Shown here: in pieces, positions 32,039-44,421 of the stretch
Position numbering within the stretch: the first letter of the stretch is position 1
How the letters are laid out: the number at the start of each line of letters is the position of its first letter
From: Phycomyces nitens
Lineage: Eukaryota > Mucoromycota > Mucoromycetes > Mucorales > Phycomycetaceae
DNA: 64,000 bases
Assembly: GCA_022702545.1 (NCBI GenBank)
Contig: JAHRBC010000002.1
Span: 3,348,001 to 3,412,000, forward strand
Reading direction: 5' to 3'
Translations under genes and position numbers: made by a program
The notes under the pieces: model-generated
The model's input: only the letters and a program-made list of their open reading frames with translations
Told to the model about the DNA's origin: nothing
Databases searched by the model: none

Positions 32039-34935
32039 TTACTCACCAAATTGGAGATCCCATCCACTAAAGATCTTGCGTCTTTGGACATCCTCGACAC
32101 TGAGTCCAGGACTTCCGTACGTAATAGGGGACAAGAACACAAAGGTTGCGAATTGCAGGGCCAGTATTATTGTAAAGACAATATATGTCTTTGTGGTTGG
32201 TCGTGCCTGAGTAGGTGTTTGTACAGGAGCTGGGCCGACAGGGTGAATTTCTTCCAAGGCGCTCTGATTGCGTTTCAGATCAGATACAGGAGAATCGACA
32301 CTATTTATAAAGAGGTATTGGAATACAGCACCAAGCAGCAAGTAGTTGCATGTGGCAGCTGGGAGATAATGATGAAGGAAAAGAGCACGGCCCATGGCAA
32401 AGAAGGGAATGTAATGAAGCACCCAAAGGAGGATAAAGAATCCAGCAGACTGGATCAAACGACGGCGAAGAGCTGGAAATAATCTGTTAGAGGGTTGCTT
32501 AAAACACATCTTTTTTTTTCATCTTACGTTCTTCGATCCATGCAACGTCTCTTCTACGGCAAATTGTGTCGATAAGGATGGCTCCACTGTATACAGCCGT
32601 TCCGATAATAGACAGATACCAGCCAAACACATTTCCAGTCATGTAGATTTGCTCTCTTGTATCATCTTTTGACCAGTATGAAATACCACGAGACAACAAT
32701 GGCCAGGATATAGCCATCGATTGATAGGGATGAGGTTTAGTAAGGCCAGCATTATGGCTAAGCATGCGTCCAAGCAATTCGACAAACTTGAAGATAAAGG
32801 GCATTGTCTTGATTTCCTTTTTCTTTTCAGAATTGATTTCAGTTGCTGTAAAACAAGGGTTAGTGGTTAGACATGATCTGTCTTTTACTCTTTAGACATA
32901 CCATTCATTCCATCAATCTCAGTGGCAACCCAGTAGTTGCTTTTTTCCAAAAGGTTCTTGTTTCCATTGACCTCTTGTTGTCCCAAACCCCAGTCTGGGA
33001 GATTCTTGGGGTGTGTCCAGATAGCAACCTTGGTATCCATATGGACCAAACGGACAGCCTTCATGTATGTCTGCCAGATATCACCATTATTATGATCATC
33101 CAAGAGCACTTGAAAGAGAGTCTCGTTGTATCTTTCGTCCAAATCTACCGTAGTAACTTCCTCGTTTGTCGACATTAATGGAGAAGCAACATCATGGGTA
33201 AGCAAGTTTGTTTCTGTGCCCACATGTTCAAGTTGAACAATGTCTCCATGAATAACAGGAACAGGTTCATCCTCTGGTATATCTTTGGTAGGCTTAATGC
33301 GCCACCAAGAGTTATCATCAGGAGTAGTAATGGCAGTAACCTGCTGACCTAATTGACCAGACCACTCAATACCCTGTGTTTACTTGTTATACTCTTACCT
33401 TGGCTACTAATCCGACCATCATCATAGCGAAGAGGATACTCCAGGTCATGAGAGTGAAGGTATTTCTCGGTCTCCTTGTGCATCAGCAGAATTTCATCAT
33501 TGTAGTGAATGTCTATAGTAAATGGGTCCAGCTTGGGTCAGTCGATAGTTGCCCATAACAATCCTCTTACCCAAAGACTTCATCTTGATTGCACTGTTCT
33601 TGAGGGTTTCTTGGAATGTCGAACTCATGAATGTATCACCAGGACCAGATTCAACAAGGATCGCAAAATGGATATAGAACCAGAACATATAGATGAATGC
33701 TGGAATTGCAATCAATGCAAGTGCTCTTGCATAAAAGTGTTTGATAAAGTGATCCTACCATGAATTTAAGTACACCAAATTATACAATATAACCAAAATG
33801 GGCCTTACAATTGATATTCCACGCTTAATGTCGAGTAGATCCCATAGGTCAACAAGTACACAAATACCAATGGCACCAACAAGGAAAAGACCGACCATCT
33901 TGACACTAGTGTAAAGTTTCTTATCAATAATCCACACGATATCCTAAATGGAAAAAAAAACTTGTCAAGCTTTACCTCAAAGTCAATGCCATTGTAACAC
34001 CAGTAGCCAGCAGCCAAGCCCACCACTGGGTAGAGAACTCTCTAATTGATCAAAGATGAGTTAATATAAAAAAGGTACCACAGGCCATCTTCTTCTTTTT
34101 GGATTCAACATACTGGTGTCTAACTTTACGGAATCGAATATAAGAGTAGATTGTGGCCAGCATAAAGAAGATCAGCATGCTATCCAGCATAATCAGACGA
34201 TGTTGACCAACAATCGCATTGTCTTTATACATTGAATTAGTCTCAACTCTTAATTGAGCCACGTCGTAATACTTACCAAGAAGATATAGACTAGCCGTAA
34301 GAACACAAGTACACACAGAATACCCAGACTCTTTCATGATGCTGTACATGAGAGCGATACAAAACACATTAAGAGATGCAGGCAATGCACGAAGGGCAAT
34401 ATAAGGGACATTATTCTCAATGTAACTGTCTCCAATATTATCAAATTCAAAGTGTCCATCGTATCCAACCATATATCCAACTGCAGCCAACATCATCTTT
34501 GCAAGGGGAGGGTGAACATCAAAAAAGTATGTTCTTCTAAGATAATATCCTGCAAACTTTCCAAAGTGGACTTCGTCAAACCTATCAATCAGTGAGTTGC
34601 GGTGAGTTGCGGTAATAAAGACGGCGTGGTTCGGTTGCTTACACCACTTCTGCTGGATACCAGATCTTGTAAAAAGTGGTAAAGAATCCAGCAATAGTAA
34701 CTGTACAGAGACCAAGAAGATGCGAGTATTTTGATGAACTCAAGCTCGCTACATTTCCCTGTGATGAGTACAACGCGTAAGTTGAACTAGTCCATGTTAT
34801 GTTTCTTGGTTGCGCATGTATCAAAGACCCTACTTTCTTGGACTCATCTGTGAAATCCTCGACACCAACTGCAGAAACATCTTGCGGTGGATATTCATTA
34901 TAATTGCGCCTCTTTCTCAGGGCAGGGTCTGTCAT
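32039..34935 (-). CDS. PMT2: Protein O-mannosyltransferase, PMT2 subfamily
   Basis: The start at 34935 gives MTDPALRKRRNYNEYPPQDV. The catalytic loop has RFDEVHFGKFAGYYLRRTY and FFDVHPPLAKMM, the DE motif and the HPPLAK block of GT39. Multiple membrane spans follow, then a lumenal MIR region (KYLHSHDLEYPLRYDDG, QQVTAI, NSWWRI, IVQLEHVGTETNLLTHD, DIWQTYMKAVRLVHMDTKVA), and more membrane spans with YIPFFAMGRALFLHHYLPA near the end. The last residues are SGWDLQFGE, stop 32041-32039. Family knowledge: it transfers mannose from dolichol-phosphate mannose to Ser/Thr in the ER, usually as a PMT1/PMT2 heterodimer. GGTGAGT at the stop could be a donor for a further exon, which I consider less likely. 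Confidence 0.93.
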
Positions 34936-35153
34936 TTTAAAGAACAAGAAAACAGGTGATGACTTGTGCCAAAAGTTAGGGCAATCAATTTCCCAAAAAA
35001 GTGCATTAGGAGCGTGATTAGCCAATTATCTAAAATGGCAATCCCAAGAAAGAGTCACGGTAGTTGTCTCTCTTGTGGTTCTTTGCCCGCGTTTTCATCC
35101 TCAACTCAAATATTAACTATATTTTTCCCCTTGCATCACAGCATAACATTATT

Positions 35154-37259
35154 ATGGGAGATAACGATCAGTCTAGTCTAGCAAAACTACTCGCAAAACC
35201 ACGTGTGTATTTTGGCTCTTTGGAAGAAGCTGAAGCAAAGCGATTGAAAGTAAGCGAGACAGCAACAGCTTCCAGTGGAATCGATCTCGATGCACTCGGT
35301 AGGGCATTCCTGCAGATATAGAGAATGTTTAGATTCCCTAATACAAATCACCCATTGTTGTTCAGCCGAGGCTCAGGATCATGATCTGTCAGAGTCATCG
35401 GTCAGAGCAAGGGAGGCAGACAGAGAGGTTCTCGAGGAATTTGAGCGTAGAAAGCGTGCACGTCAACTGGCTGTCCCAACCGATGATATCCGTGTTCGCC
35501 AGAGACTACGAGAGATCAATGAGCCCCAGTGCCTTTTTGGTGAAGGTGTAAGTAAACCAGAAGCATGCTTTGCAGATATTCCCATTAACATGTATGTATG
35601 ATGGGGTCTCTTTCTGCAGCCTGGTGACAGACGTGATCGTTTGAGATATTTGCTGTCAAAGCAAGGTGTGGATGTTGGCAGTGACTCGGGGTCTGACAGC
35701 GATGGCAGTGAGGATGAGGTACGGTGAACTATTTTGTTGGGAATATGGGCAGAAGAGGCTGACATGACTTTCAATCTAAAGATGTTGGAAGAGTTCTTTA
35801 CACCTGGAACTATTGAACTTTTGGAAGCACGAAAATGGATCACTTCTTACTCTCTTCCCCGGTAATTTTCCTCTCTCTCTTTCTCTTGGACCAATTGAGG
35901 CGTATTTCTGGTTTCTCATCTATTCTAGGGCAAAGGCACGGATAGAAAGGCAAAAAGCAGAAATGGATATCCCGTTGGTGCAATTACGAACCGGACGTAA
36001 AGAACTCCAGGCTAAACTCAAGGTACTTGGACTCTTAAAGAACATGTTTAGACTCCAAAGTAAACAATAATGGGTATAATCTAGGGATATACTAGTTGGG
36101 CTTCACAAATGGTCGATGAACGACCAGTTGCACAGTGTGCATTCAGCCCTGATTCAAAAATGCTTGTTACTGGTGCCTGGTCTGGTCTGTGTAAACTGTG
36201 GTCCGTACCAAATTGTGAACCCATCATGACATTCAAGGGCCACACTGACCGAGTGGGTGGTGTTGCATTCCATCCTGAAGCAACTCTTGGTCAGAGCAAG
36301 AGTGCAGTCAATCTTGCTAGTGGAGGTGCTGATTCATTGGTTCATTTGTGGAGCTTAGATAAGTAGGTCAGCACTGAAAGGCAAGGGTTTACAATTATTA
36401 ATATTGGTCTGATAACCCAGAGAAACACCTCTGGCTACATTGAGGGGCCATGCTAGACGAGTTGCTCGTGTTGCATTCCATCCCTCTGGTAGATACTTGG
36501 GAAGTGCAAGCTTTGATGGTACCTGGAGATTGTGGGATGTAGAGACTACAAAAGAGCTTTTGCTCCAGGAAGGCCATTCCAAAGAAGTATATGCTATCTC
36601 GTTCCAGTGCGATGGTAGTCTTGTAGCAAGCGGGTAATGTTCTCTTGTGTTTTTATATGAACAATCGCATTAATCTAGTGGTATTAGTGGCTTGGATGCT
36701 ATTGGACGTGTTTGGGATACAAGAACAGGAAGATCTGCAATGACATTGGAAGGCCATGTAAAGGATATCATTGGTGTTGACTGGTCACCAAACGGGTAAG
36801 CACATAGTATAATATAGTATGGTTAATGGACATGGCTCATGTGAACCCTATTGCTTTAGCTACCAACTTGCATCAGCCAGTGCAGACAACACCGTAAAGA
36901 TTTGGGATATTCGAAAATTGCGCAACATCTATACAATTACTGCACATCAGTCGCTTGTATCTGATGTGAAGTTTAGCAAGGGCACAAGTCTGTCTTCTGA
37001 TATTGCAGGCCTCTATTTGTCAACCGTAGGATATGATGGGTGTGTCAAGATCTGGTCTGGAGATGACTTTAGAATGATCAAGACCTTGGAAGGACACGAA
37101 GGCAAAGTGATGGGTGTAGATATTTCGAATGGTAACCAAATCATTTTATTCTTTTGTTCTGTATTGATTTGTGTTTCTTTAGATGGCCAATATATTGCCT
37201 CGACAGGTTTTGACCGAACATTTAAGCTGTGGGCTGATGAAAATATGATGGTTGACTAA
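35154..37259 (+). CDS. PRP4: U4/U6 snRNP protein PRP4 (WD40)
   Basis: Starts [20 protein letters not shown], then the PRP4 N-terminal motif [20 protein letters not shown] followed by QCLFGEG, and [14 protein letters not shown]. The middle helix ([17 protein letters not shown]) leads into seven WD40 repeats: [107 protein letters not shown] and [17 protein letters not shown]. It ends NMMVD, TAA 37257-37259. Family knowledge: PRPF4 binds PRP3 and cyclophilin in the U4/U6.U5 tri-snRNP in the nucleus. At least nine exons. The gene is head-to-head with PMT2, sharing a 218-bp intergenic promoter region. Confidence 0.93.
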
Positions 37260-37623
37260 CCCAGTACCATTGAATGACAAAGTGTTTCTGTGAGTATATA
37301 CTCCATGACTAATAATAATAATAATAAAAAAGGTGAATTCATATCAATATCATCATGAACCTTGTCATTAAAGGCCATATATTTACAATCATTTCAGAAA
37401 GTATAAAGTCGCTGATTTTGAGTTTGATGTCGTGCAAAAAAGAATTGCATGTTCCAACATGATTGCCTCTTGCCGGTTGTACAAAACTAATGCTCACTAA
37501 GACGCTTACCAAAGTGCCTAACAAAATTCTTAACAGAATACTTGGCAATAATAAAAAAAGAAAAGAAAACACGGCAAAGTCCACACAGATCGAATAATTC
37601 TTTTTTTATTTCTGAGTTGATTA

Positions 37624-38985
37624 CTAATTATGTTGATATTTCAAATGACATGATCGTTTGCGATCTTGGGATAGTGAAAAAATGCCATTGAAGGCAGACG
37701 TCGTGATCGTTGGGCGGTGTCGGCTTGGAATTGCTTGATGAACTGATGGTTTGCAGATATGATTGAAGGTTTCAAGTACGCGACAAACGCGAGTCATATC
37801 CACAATCAGTTTAGTGAAGTCATACAAGCAGCTAGGAATCTTGATCTTTTCCAGCTCGTACATGACATAAAGTCCTGTTGATGGCAAAACCAAGACATAA
37901 AAAGTAACCATTCTTCCAACAACTTGTAAACCCAATACACCTTCCATGTTTTGTGTATCGAGAACATTCTTGCAGAATACACCAACGCAAAGTAGATCCT
38001 GACAAATCGAATAGTTGTTACCACCTTGCGCAGCTGACTTGACTTCCCCATAGCCATGATTTGTCGCCCATGCCATCCCATGTAAACGACTTATGCATAT
38101 ATCAGGACATTTTTTTGTTGATAAATCTTTATGCTGTCGAGCTTCCAAAGTTCGATCATTAGTCCACCGTAGGTATATATGCCTTCGTCCGCATCATCAA
38201 ATAAACCGGACAAAAAAGGATCAACATATCGAGTGCAAAGTTCCAATTCTTTGATGTCTTTTGCAATCGGTACAGGAGGAAGCTTCCGAATTAAATCGAT
38301 TATGCAATTTTTGAACTTGTTTTCATTTGTGGGGAGACCCAAATCCAAAAGACGCGTAATCGCTTTATCTCGACTGATTACTCTCATGGTTAAGATCTTG
38401 AGCAATGTCGATCATGCATGCTTGTAGTCGTCTCCATTGACATTGGAAGCTTTTTAATGCTATATTTTGCTTCAATACCATTGATAGTTGCCTTGAGGTC
38501 GTGATTGTTGAAATAGGGTGATAAATCCTCTGGGTACTGATTTTGTGACAAGAGCAAAATGTGGGTGGCTACCAAGGCGCAGTGGATGTGATTTTCAAGT
38601 GATAGTTTCCATTTGTGTTGACATAACAAAGGCTGCAGCTTATGAAACGCCATTGTTGCATCAAAGTTTTGTACCAACAAATGGTCATCGTGATCAAGAG
38701 GCGAAAACGATAGGGATAATGGATCCAACAACTCAGTTCTAAGGACATTGCTTAAGCGAGGTTTGTTAGGCTGGCCTTGGTTGTTGTAGCTTTGTTGTTG
38801 CCCTGTCGTTGGCTCTTCATGTGATGTCGTCTGTGATTGTTTTGGTAAGGTTTTTAAATGGTTAGCATAATAATGGGTCTTCAGCTCGCCGATTTCCATA
38901 AAATGGACTATGCATGCAGGGCAGTCAAAGTGCTTCTCAATGTCATCGTGTGAGTGGGTAGCTTTAATATTGGTATATTCATCAT
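37624..38985 (-). pseudogene. Broken zinc-finger-containing member of a Mucoromycota-expanded family
   Basis: The minus strand carries a C2H2-like finger FDCPACIVHFMEIGELKTHY followed by YANH (about 38926-38860). Then a Gln/Asn-rich linker, a helical part (HIHCALVATHILLLSQNQYP), ELELCTRYVDPFLSGLFDDA, RWTNDRTLEARQHKDLSTKK, RLHGMAWATNHGYGEVKSAA and TFYVLVLPSTGLYVMYELEK. The pieces run in sensible order but in different frames. Shifts are needed near 38430, near 38370 and again near 38165, and no clean ATG opens the finger frame. The layout CTRYxDPxLSxLFxD followed by RWTN...RPDxxIS...GYGEVK is one I associate with uncharacterised families abundant in Mucorales (from memory). Intact homologues could still have introns explaining part of this. 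Confidence 0.65.
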
Positions 38986-39972
38986 TATCATATCGTATGA
39001 TTCCTGTTACTCAATGTGGCAATTGTACATTGTGCTTTTGCATGTGTTGTCAAAGGGATTGTGGAGTACACTACGGCGAGAGGAGCGGTGACATAACTAC
39101 CGTTTTTTCTGATTTTAGACTGCTTTTTCACCACAGATTGTGGTTGAAAGGTTATGTCATTAATCCCAATTCATAAAAGTCGCATTGAATCTCTTTTCTG
39201 ACAATGAGGTAGTTGTAATACCATAGAAAGGACTCGTAAGTTTTTAGCCAACATTGTTTATCAAAATGAGCATTTTATTTGGCGTTAGAGATATCAAGTA
39301 TTCTTGAAAAAAGAATTGTCCTGTGTGAAAGAAACAGTAGCATAACTACAGTTTTTGGCGTTCTATATAAAGTTTACAAAGTTAGAAAGCCCAAGTAAAA
39401 GGCAAAATCTGTAACAATTTTTCACTGCTTAAAAGTATAAAAATATTTGTCACGTGATTCTATTCTAAATTGTTTTTTTTATATACTGTAATGTTGGGCC
39501 ATTGTGGGATCTTTGCTATACACTGCAACATGAACTGCTGGTCTTCTGTGAAGGAGGAGAGTTATACGCGATGGTGGGTGAGGTAGTTGGGTATAAGGCA
39601 CGATGTGGATAGCCACAGTAATGTAGTTGGTGATAGTAAATAGGAGTGTTCTCTTAATGACTCGGACAATACGAAATGACCAGAGCGGCCAATGTCCTCT
39701 ACAACAAATATAGACTAAACTGGAAAAGAATCTGCTTTATTCCAATGGTTGATAATGGGATTATAATGTCCTTGCCTCCAAGGTAGTACTATCTTGTGTT
39801 GAGGGGTCGTGCCCGATTCTCGAGGATGCTCTTTAGTCCAGATCGAACTGAATATGTGGTCGGCCCGGACAAAATCGTAGTGCCTATTTTATTTCTTACA
39901 TATCAAAATAAATTGTTACACCAGAAAATGTAAACCAATAAAACCGGTGATCTCGGAATATAGAACGCCTAT

Positions 39973-40008
39973 CCAGTCCTAGACTTTAAGTCAAAGACTG
40001 GTTTTTTT
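39973..40008 (+). terminator. Hairpin followed by T-tract
   Basis: CCAGTC at 39973-39978 pairs with GACTGG at 39996-40001, with an inner GACTTTAAGTC palindrome, followed directly by seven T. The shape resembles the end of an RNA polymerase III-type transcript, but no upstream A/B boxes were identified, so transcription is not shown. Confidence 0.3.
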
Positions 40009-41467
40009 ATTAGAGAAAAACGGTTGCTGCTACCAAACTCGCCTTACACAGGGTTATATCTACCGATATTTCCGCCGTAGTGTAGTGTGTATATGACGAC
40101 CAAGATAATCCTTAAAAAAAGCATTACCTCACTTGATGGCTATATCTACAAATAGGCATACAAGGCGAAATTAATTCCGAGTAGATCTCCTGTTGCTTCA
40201 CATGCCAATTATCATATCTTGTGTAAAACATAGTGATATATATGATAGTAGTAAAATAGTTGGTATCAAACAATACACCTTGTGTTCATCATTAGACAAG
40301 CGTCCTGGTTGGTGTATTTTAGTATTGCTGTCGAATTGGAGATCTATACTTGGTCTATAGATAACGCAATCGATATAGGTTGCAATAAATAAGCCGTTAC
40401 AGCTGCTCAAGAGGCCAATGTCTAGAATATAAGTTTGAATAGTTTGTATTTTATTCAGCCACCTTTGCATATTTTGAGAGAGATTTCTATATATGATTAA
40501 TGTCTTGATCAGAGCATCTCTAGGCTGAACTGTTGGCTATAAAATTATCCAAGGGTTCTTGTTCTCAATTTCTTAAATTATATATCCTTGGAGATCCTTA
40601 AAGACACACATTAAATAGCGCACTTTGGAAAATTTATCTTAAAAGGTGCTCTTGCACGTTCTTGCTTCAAGTGTTCTTTAGGAACTATCCAGATTGTAGG
40701 ATTTATTTGACTGATAAAAGTTAATAGGGAAAAATACAAGCTGTACGATGAATAAACCAAAGTACTACCGTTACATTAATGTTTTTTACCAGATTAACTA
40801 ATGTCAAATAATATATATATGGACCAAACTGTGTTACAAGTCTTGTAGACAGAAAGTATTCACAATAAAAGACTTGTCTTGGTTTAAATATGATTTTTTT
40901 CTTTATGTGCTTTAAAGCACTAATAGTCCATGTATGCTTACATTATATAGAATAAGCTGGAAATAGACAATGGCTTTTGGAATTAGAGTACATCTTCTTG
41001 CTTAAAATCACCACAAGACTCTTTAACACACAGCACACGAGGTGCCCATAAAGAATGTTATGAACAGTCGAGGTATTTCTTTTAGAGAAATATGATGGGG
41101 TAATGGAGTATGTCAGACTTTAAGAGGCATTATGGCATCCAAGAAATTTATATCGCCTTGGTGTCTTTTATAACTATGGTTGTATTGCAGAAGTTCTAGT
41201 AGAATTGGCCTTGTTTTAGGCTGGGAATCCGTGCAGTGGTAACATGCTTTCTTACAGGGAAATTGTTTAATAGTATCATGATGATTTTGGATTATACAAA
41301 TATATTATCTTATACTACTAGGTCTAAAACATATTGATTTCATGTGATATACAATTTTAGATGCATTTTGAGATCAACCATCCACCATCTTGGTACTGGT
41401 TTTCAAGCTTAAAGTATGGTATGGCAACCATCAAGGCAGAATGATTTGGGGGTATCATTATCATTAC

Positions 41468-41468
<1 letters not shown>

Positions 41469-41537
<69 letters not shown>
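41469..41537. repeat. ATT trinucleotide microsatellite
   Basis: About 23 uninterrupted ATT units followed by TTAA and an A-tract. Intergenic, in the gene-free region before the esterase. Confidence 0.95.
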
Positions 41538-42005
41538 TAAAAAAAAAAGGTATTATTATTTTGTAGGCCTGTACATGTGCATTTCACTTTAACTTGTGAA
41601 AAGAATAGGCCATTTATGCTCTAGAGTATTTACCATACACCATGTACCACATAATCTTGGCTGAAGTAGAAGCTTATCTGACAAATACGAATTCCTCCAC
41701 TTAAGGAATCAGATATTATCAGTAAGTAAGCCCATAGTCTCACAAGCTAAAGTGAAGAGAAAGAAATTCCCATACACTTGCAAAACAATAGAAAGATAAA
41801 AAAAATCGAGATGGCTTTGCTTCTTGTGGCAATAGAAAATGAGCCTAATTGCTTTATCCTTTGGTAAATGGTGGGGTAGATTTATTTACATATCAGACTT
41901 ATAAATACTAGCCAACTATCCATCAGAATTAGCATATTCCCTTTTCCTTTCTCTTGTGGCAACTTTCACAGAAGCCCACACCCACATCTACCTACATTCA
42001 TTACA

Positions 42006-43353
42006 ATGGACAGCATTCGCAGCATGGTTAAGAAGTCGTCCCCAAATAAGATGGTGGTTACCACTGTTCGGAAAGCCATGATATTACCCCCTCTAGCAGC
42101 TCGGGCTACTCTTAAAGAATTGACGAAAGCGTCGAGGAAACAAAAACGATGGATAAAGAAAATCAAGACCCCAGAGTTCAGAGGTGCCTATATTGGATAC
42201 CGTATGAAATACAACAGCCAGAAAGAGGCCGAGAAAATAATCAAGGACGCAGACTTGGTGATCTTTGAAATCCATGGTAATATAATTCATTATAAATCTC
42301 CTGGAGATTTTCTTATACGACTCTGGTCTTAGGTGGTGGATTCAGAGTTGGCCATTGTACAATGTATATGGAGCCGTTTATCAGATGGCTCAAGCTATTG
42401 AAGAAAATGCATGGCCTTAATGCAGTGATTGTCTCTGTCGAATATGGTAAAACAACACTTTCTTGTTAACAAGACAGCTAACGTTTGGTCCTACAGGATT
42501 GGCACCAATTGTCACATACCCTACACCTCCATTGGACTGCGTGAGGGCTTATGAGCACCTGGTAGGAACAATTGGAGTACCCGGTTCAAAGATAATCATG
42601 TCTGGAGACTCTGCTGGCGGAGCTCTAGCCTTGGAAACCCTTATGCGTGTGTACGCCCCTAAAATGATGGACAATTTGGACGCACCCAGAACGAATTTCT
42701 TGATTCAAAAACCTGCAGGCCTGGTTCTATCTTCGCCTCTGGTTACTGCAGAGACTACTTCAGAATCATGGAAGAAGTTCAACAAGACAGACATTGTTAG
42801 CTACCAGCTTGCCGACTTGGTTGTGAAAGAACTACTTGGAGAAGCTGTAGAGAATCCAGATAAAATCCCCTTGCTCCGTCTTAGCCATGTTCAGAAAGGA
42901 TTTGATCGATTTCTCCCAAAAAACGTACTTGGCTTGGTGGGCGATATTGAAGTGATGCGAGATGATATTGTGAATATCACAAATAGCATTCGGAAAGACA
43001 AGTCTACAAACATTGAATTGTATTCTGAGAATTACCCGCACGATTGGTACTTTATTCGAGAGATTGTCAAAAAGGCAGACAAGAAGATGCTCTACAAATA
43101 CGATGAAATGTTTGCTGAATTTTCCGTTCGATCCATCAAATATGCCGCTCACCACCCTGACCTTCCTCCAGTCCATCCCGAGCCAAATGTACTTTCTCTT
43201 GATATTAATTCTACGGTCAATTCGTTTGGTGAGCTTATTATAACTTCCAGAGAAGACTCAGTCAACGAAACCATCACTCCGGTTAAAGAAAAGAGTGATG
43301 TATATGACCGTGTTGCATCGACTCCCCTTACAACAACTGTTGGGACTTATTAG
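42006..43353 (+). CDS. Alpha/beta-hydrolase of the hormone-sensitive lipase (esterase) family
   Basis: Three exons (42006-42276, 42333-42446, 42497-43353; 1242 nt) encode 413 residues. Splicing creates the oxyanion motif HGGGFRVGH across the first junction, and SVEYGLAPIVTYPTPPLDCV across the second. The nucleophile Ser lies in IIMSGDSAGGALALE (GDSAGG). A likely catalytic His is in NYPHDWYF and the acid could be the Asp of LVGDIEVM. The N-terminus is basic and lacks a signal peptide or clear membrane span, and the C-terminus is a polar tail. Family knowledge: class IV esterases hydrolyse short acyl esters or sterol/acylglycerol esters. The substrate cannot be set from sequence. Confidence 0.9.
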
Positions 43354-43480
43354 TCTAGCTATATTCCTGATACCCTCCATAGTTTATCTGGCTTAAATTC
43401 GATATCCCAATAATAATAATCATAATTGTTTTTTTAAAAAAGAAAAGAAAAAGATGTATTTATAATCATTCGGTCAACTA

Positions 43481-44421
43481 CTACTCTCCATTGATTGTGC
43501 ATGTCTTTTTTGAAGCAGATTCTTCAGACGTTGGGCCAATCTTACGCTTTCCAAATGGACTGCCAAAGAGGATAGTAGGCTTGGCAGGTGCATTGGCAGT
43601 ATGTCCCTTTGCAAGAGATGAAAGTCCCTTTTTCTTCAACCCACCGAGCTTCTTCATAGACTCTCCATTGCCCTTGACTGGCTCGGCAACTTCGGTTGTA
43701 ACAGGTTTCAAAGAAAGATTCAACTTGATCTTTCCATCATCCACTCGCTTCAATTCGGATGCTGCTTGTTCTTCCTCGCCTCGCTCTTCAGCTTGCTTTG
43801 ATGCACGTTCCATCTGTTCTCTCAAATGCTTCTGCTCACGATCCTCGTCATCTTTTTGCATTCTCTCCAATCTCTGAATAGCAGCCTGTGGTGATTCCCA
43901 ATCAGAATAAAGGTTAGAAAAACAAATCCAACCATACTTTCCAAAGCTACCTATATACTTGCCTGTCTCTCTAGGGCTTTAGGGCTATTGTCAATCCAAG
44001 TCATATACCATCCTCTCTCGGTCTCCTCCACATGGCAGATTCCTTCTCTACCAAGATGTTTTACGAATTCAGATAGAGAAGTCCATCGAGTGGCATTCAT
44101 GTGAAGATGGTTTCGATCGGCAATATACTCCTGATAGACCTGATTGGCAAACATGCGCTTTGTTCCATGACTATGAGATAAGACACTCAAAAAGTCTTGT
44201 TTGAATTGATCAGAGAAGCTGTGAATGTAACGACCTGGATTGGCTGCGACCAACAGCATCTGCCGTTGATGGGATTCGGATGTAATGTGGCATTTGAAGC
44301 CATTAGCATCACGGCATGCCTTTTCGCATACTTGACAGTAGAATTTGAGCTTTGTAAGGCCCTTTGCTTTGATGCGATTGGCGATTGACTTGGGGGTAAG
44401 GAAACCACCACCTTTACTCAT
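43481..44421 (-). CDS. KIN17: KIN17 DNA/RNA-binding protein
   Basis: Two exons (44421-43963, 43885-43481; 864 nt) encode 287 residues. MSKGGGFLTPKSIANRIKAK, then the C2H2 finger FYCQVCEKACRDANGFKCH with ITSESHQRQML, and the winged-helix block FANQVYQEYIADRNHLHMNA, RWTSLSEFVKHLGREGICHV, ERGWYMTWID are all diagnostic. The second exon is a charged helix (RLERMQKDDEDREQKHLREQ) and a basic tail. It is shorter than animal KIN17, lacking the C-terminal KOW region. Family knowledge: nuclear, bound to chromatin and RNA, linked to replication, repair and pre-mRNA processing. The single intron uses a GC donor (CAG then GCAAGT) and CACAG acceptor. The upstream extension in the leader was rejected in favour of the conserved MSK start. 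Confidence 0.93.

Larger units (their letters stand above)
38986..42005. other. 3 kb gene-free region
   Basis: AT-rich with a slightly GC-richer island around 39600-40070. The minus frame 40470-40198 has 90 codons but no family resemblance. No gene is supported. Contains the hairpin at 39973 and the ATT microsatellite listed separately. Confidence 0.5.

Noticed and set aside
40198..40470. 90-codon minus-strand frame in the gene-free region
   Set aside because: No family resemblance and no promoter or splice context.
41469..41537. Regular repeats as a CRISPR-like array
   Set aside because: Simple trinucleotide microsatellite without spacers; eukaryotic context.
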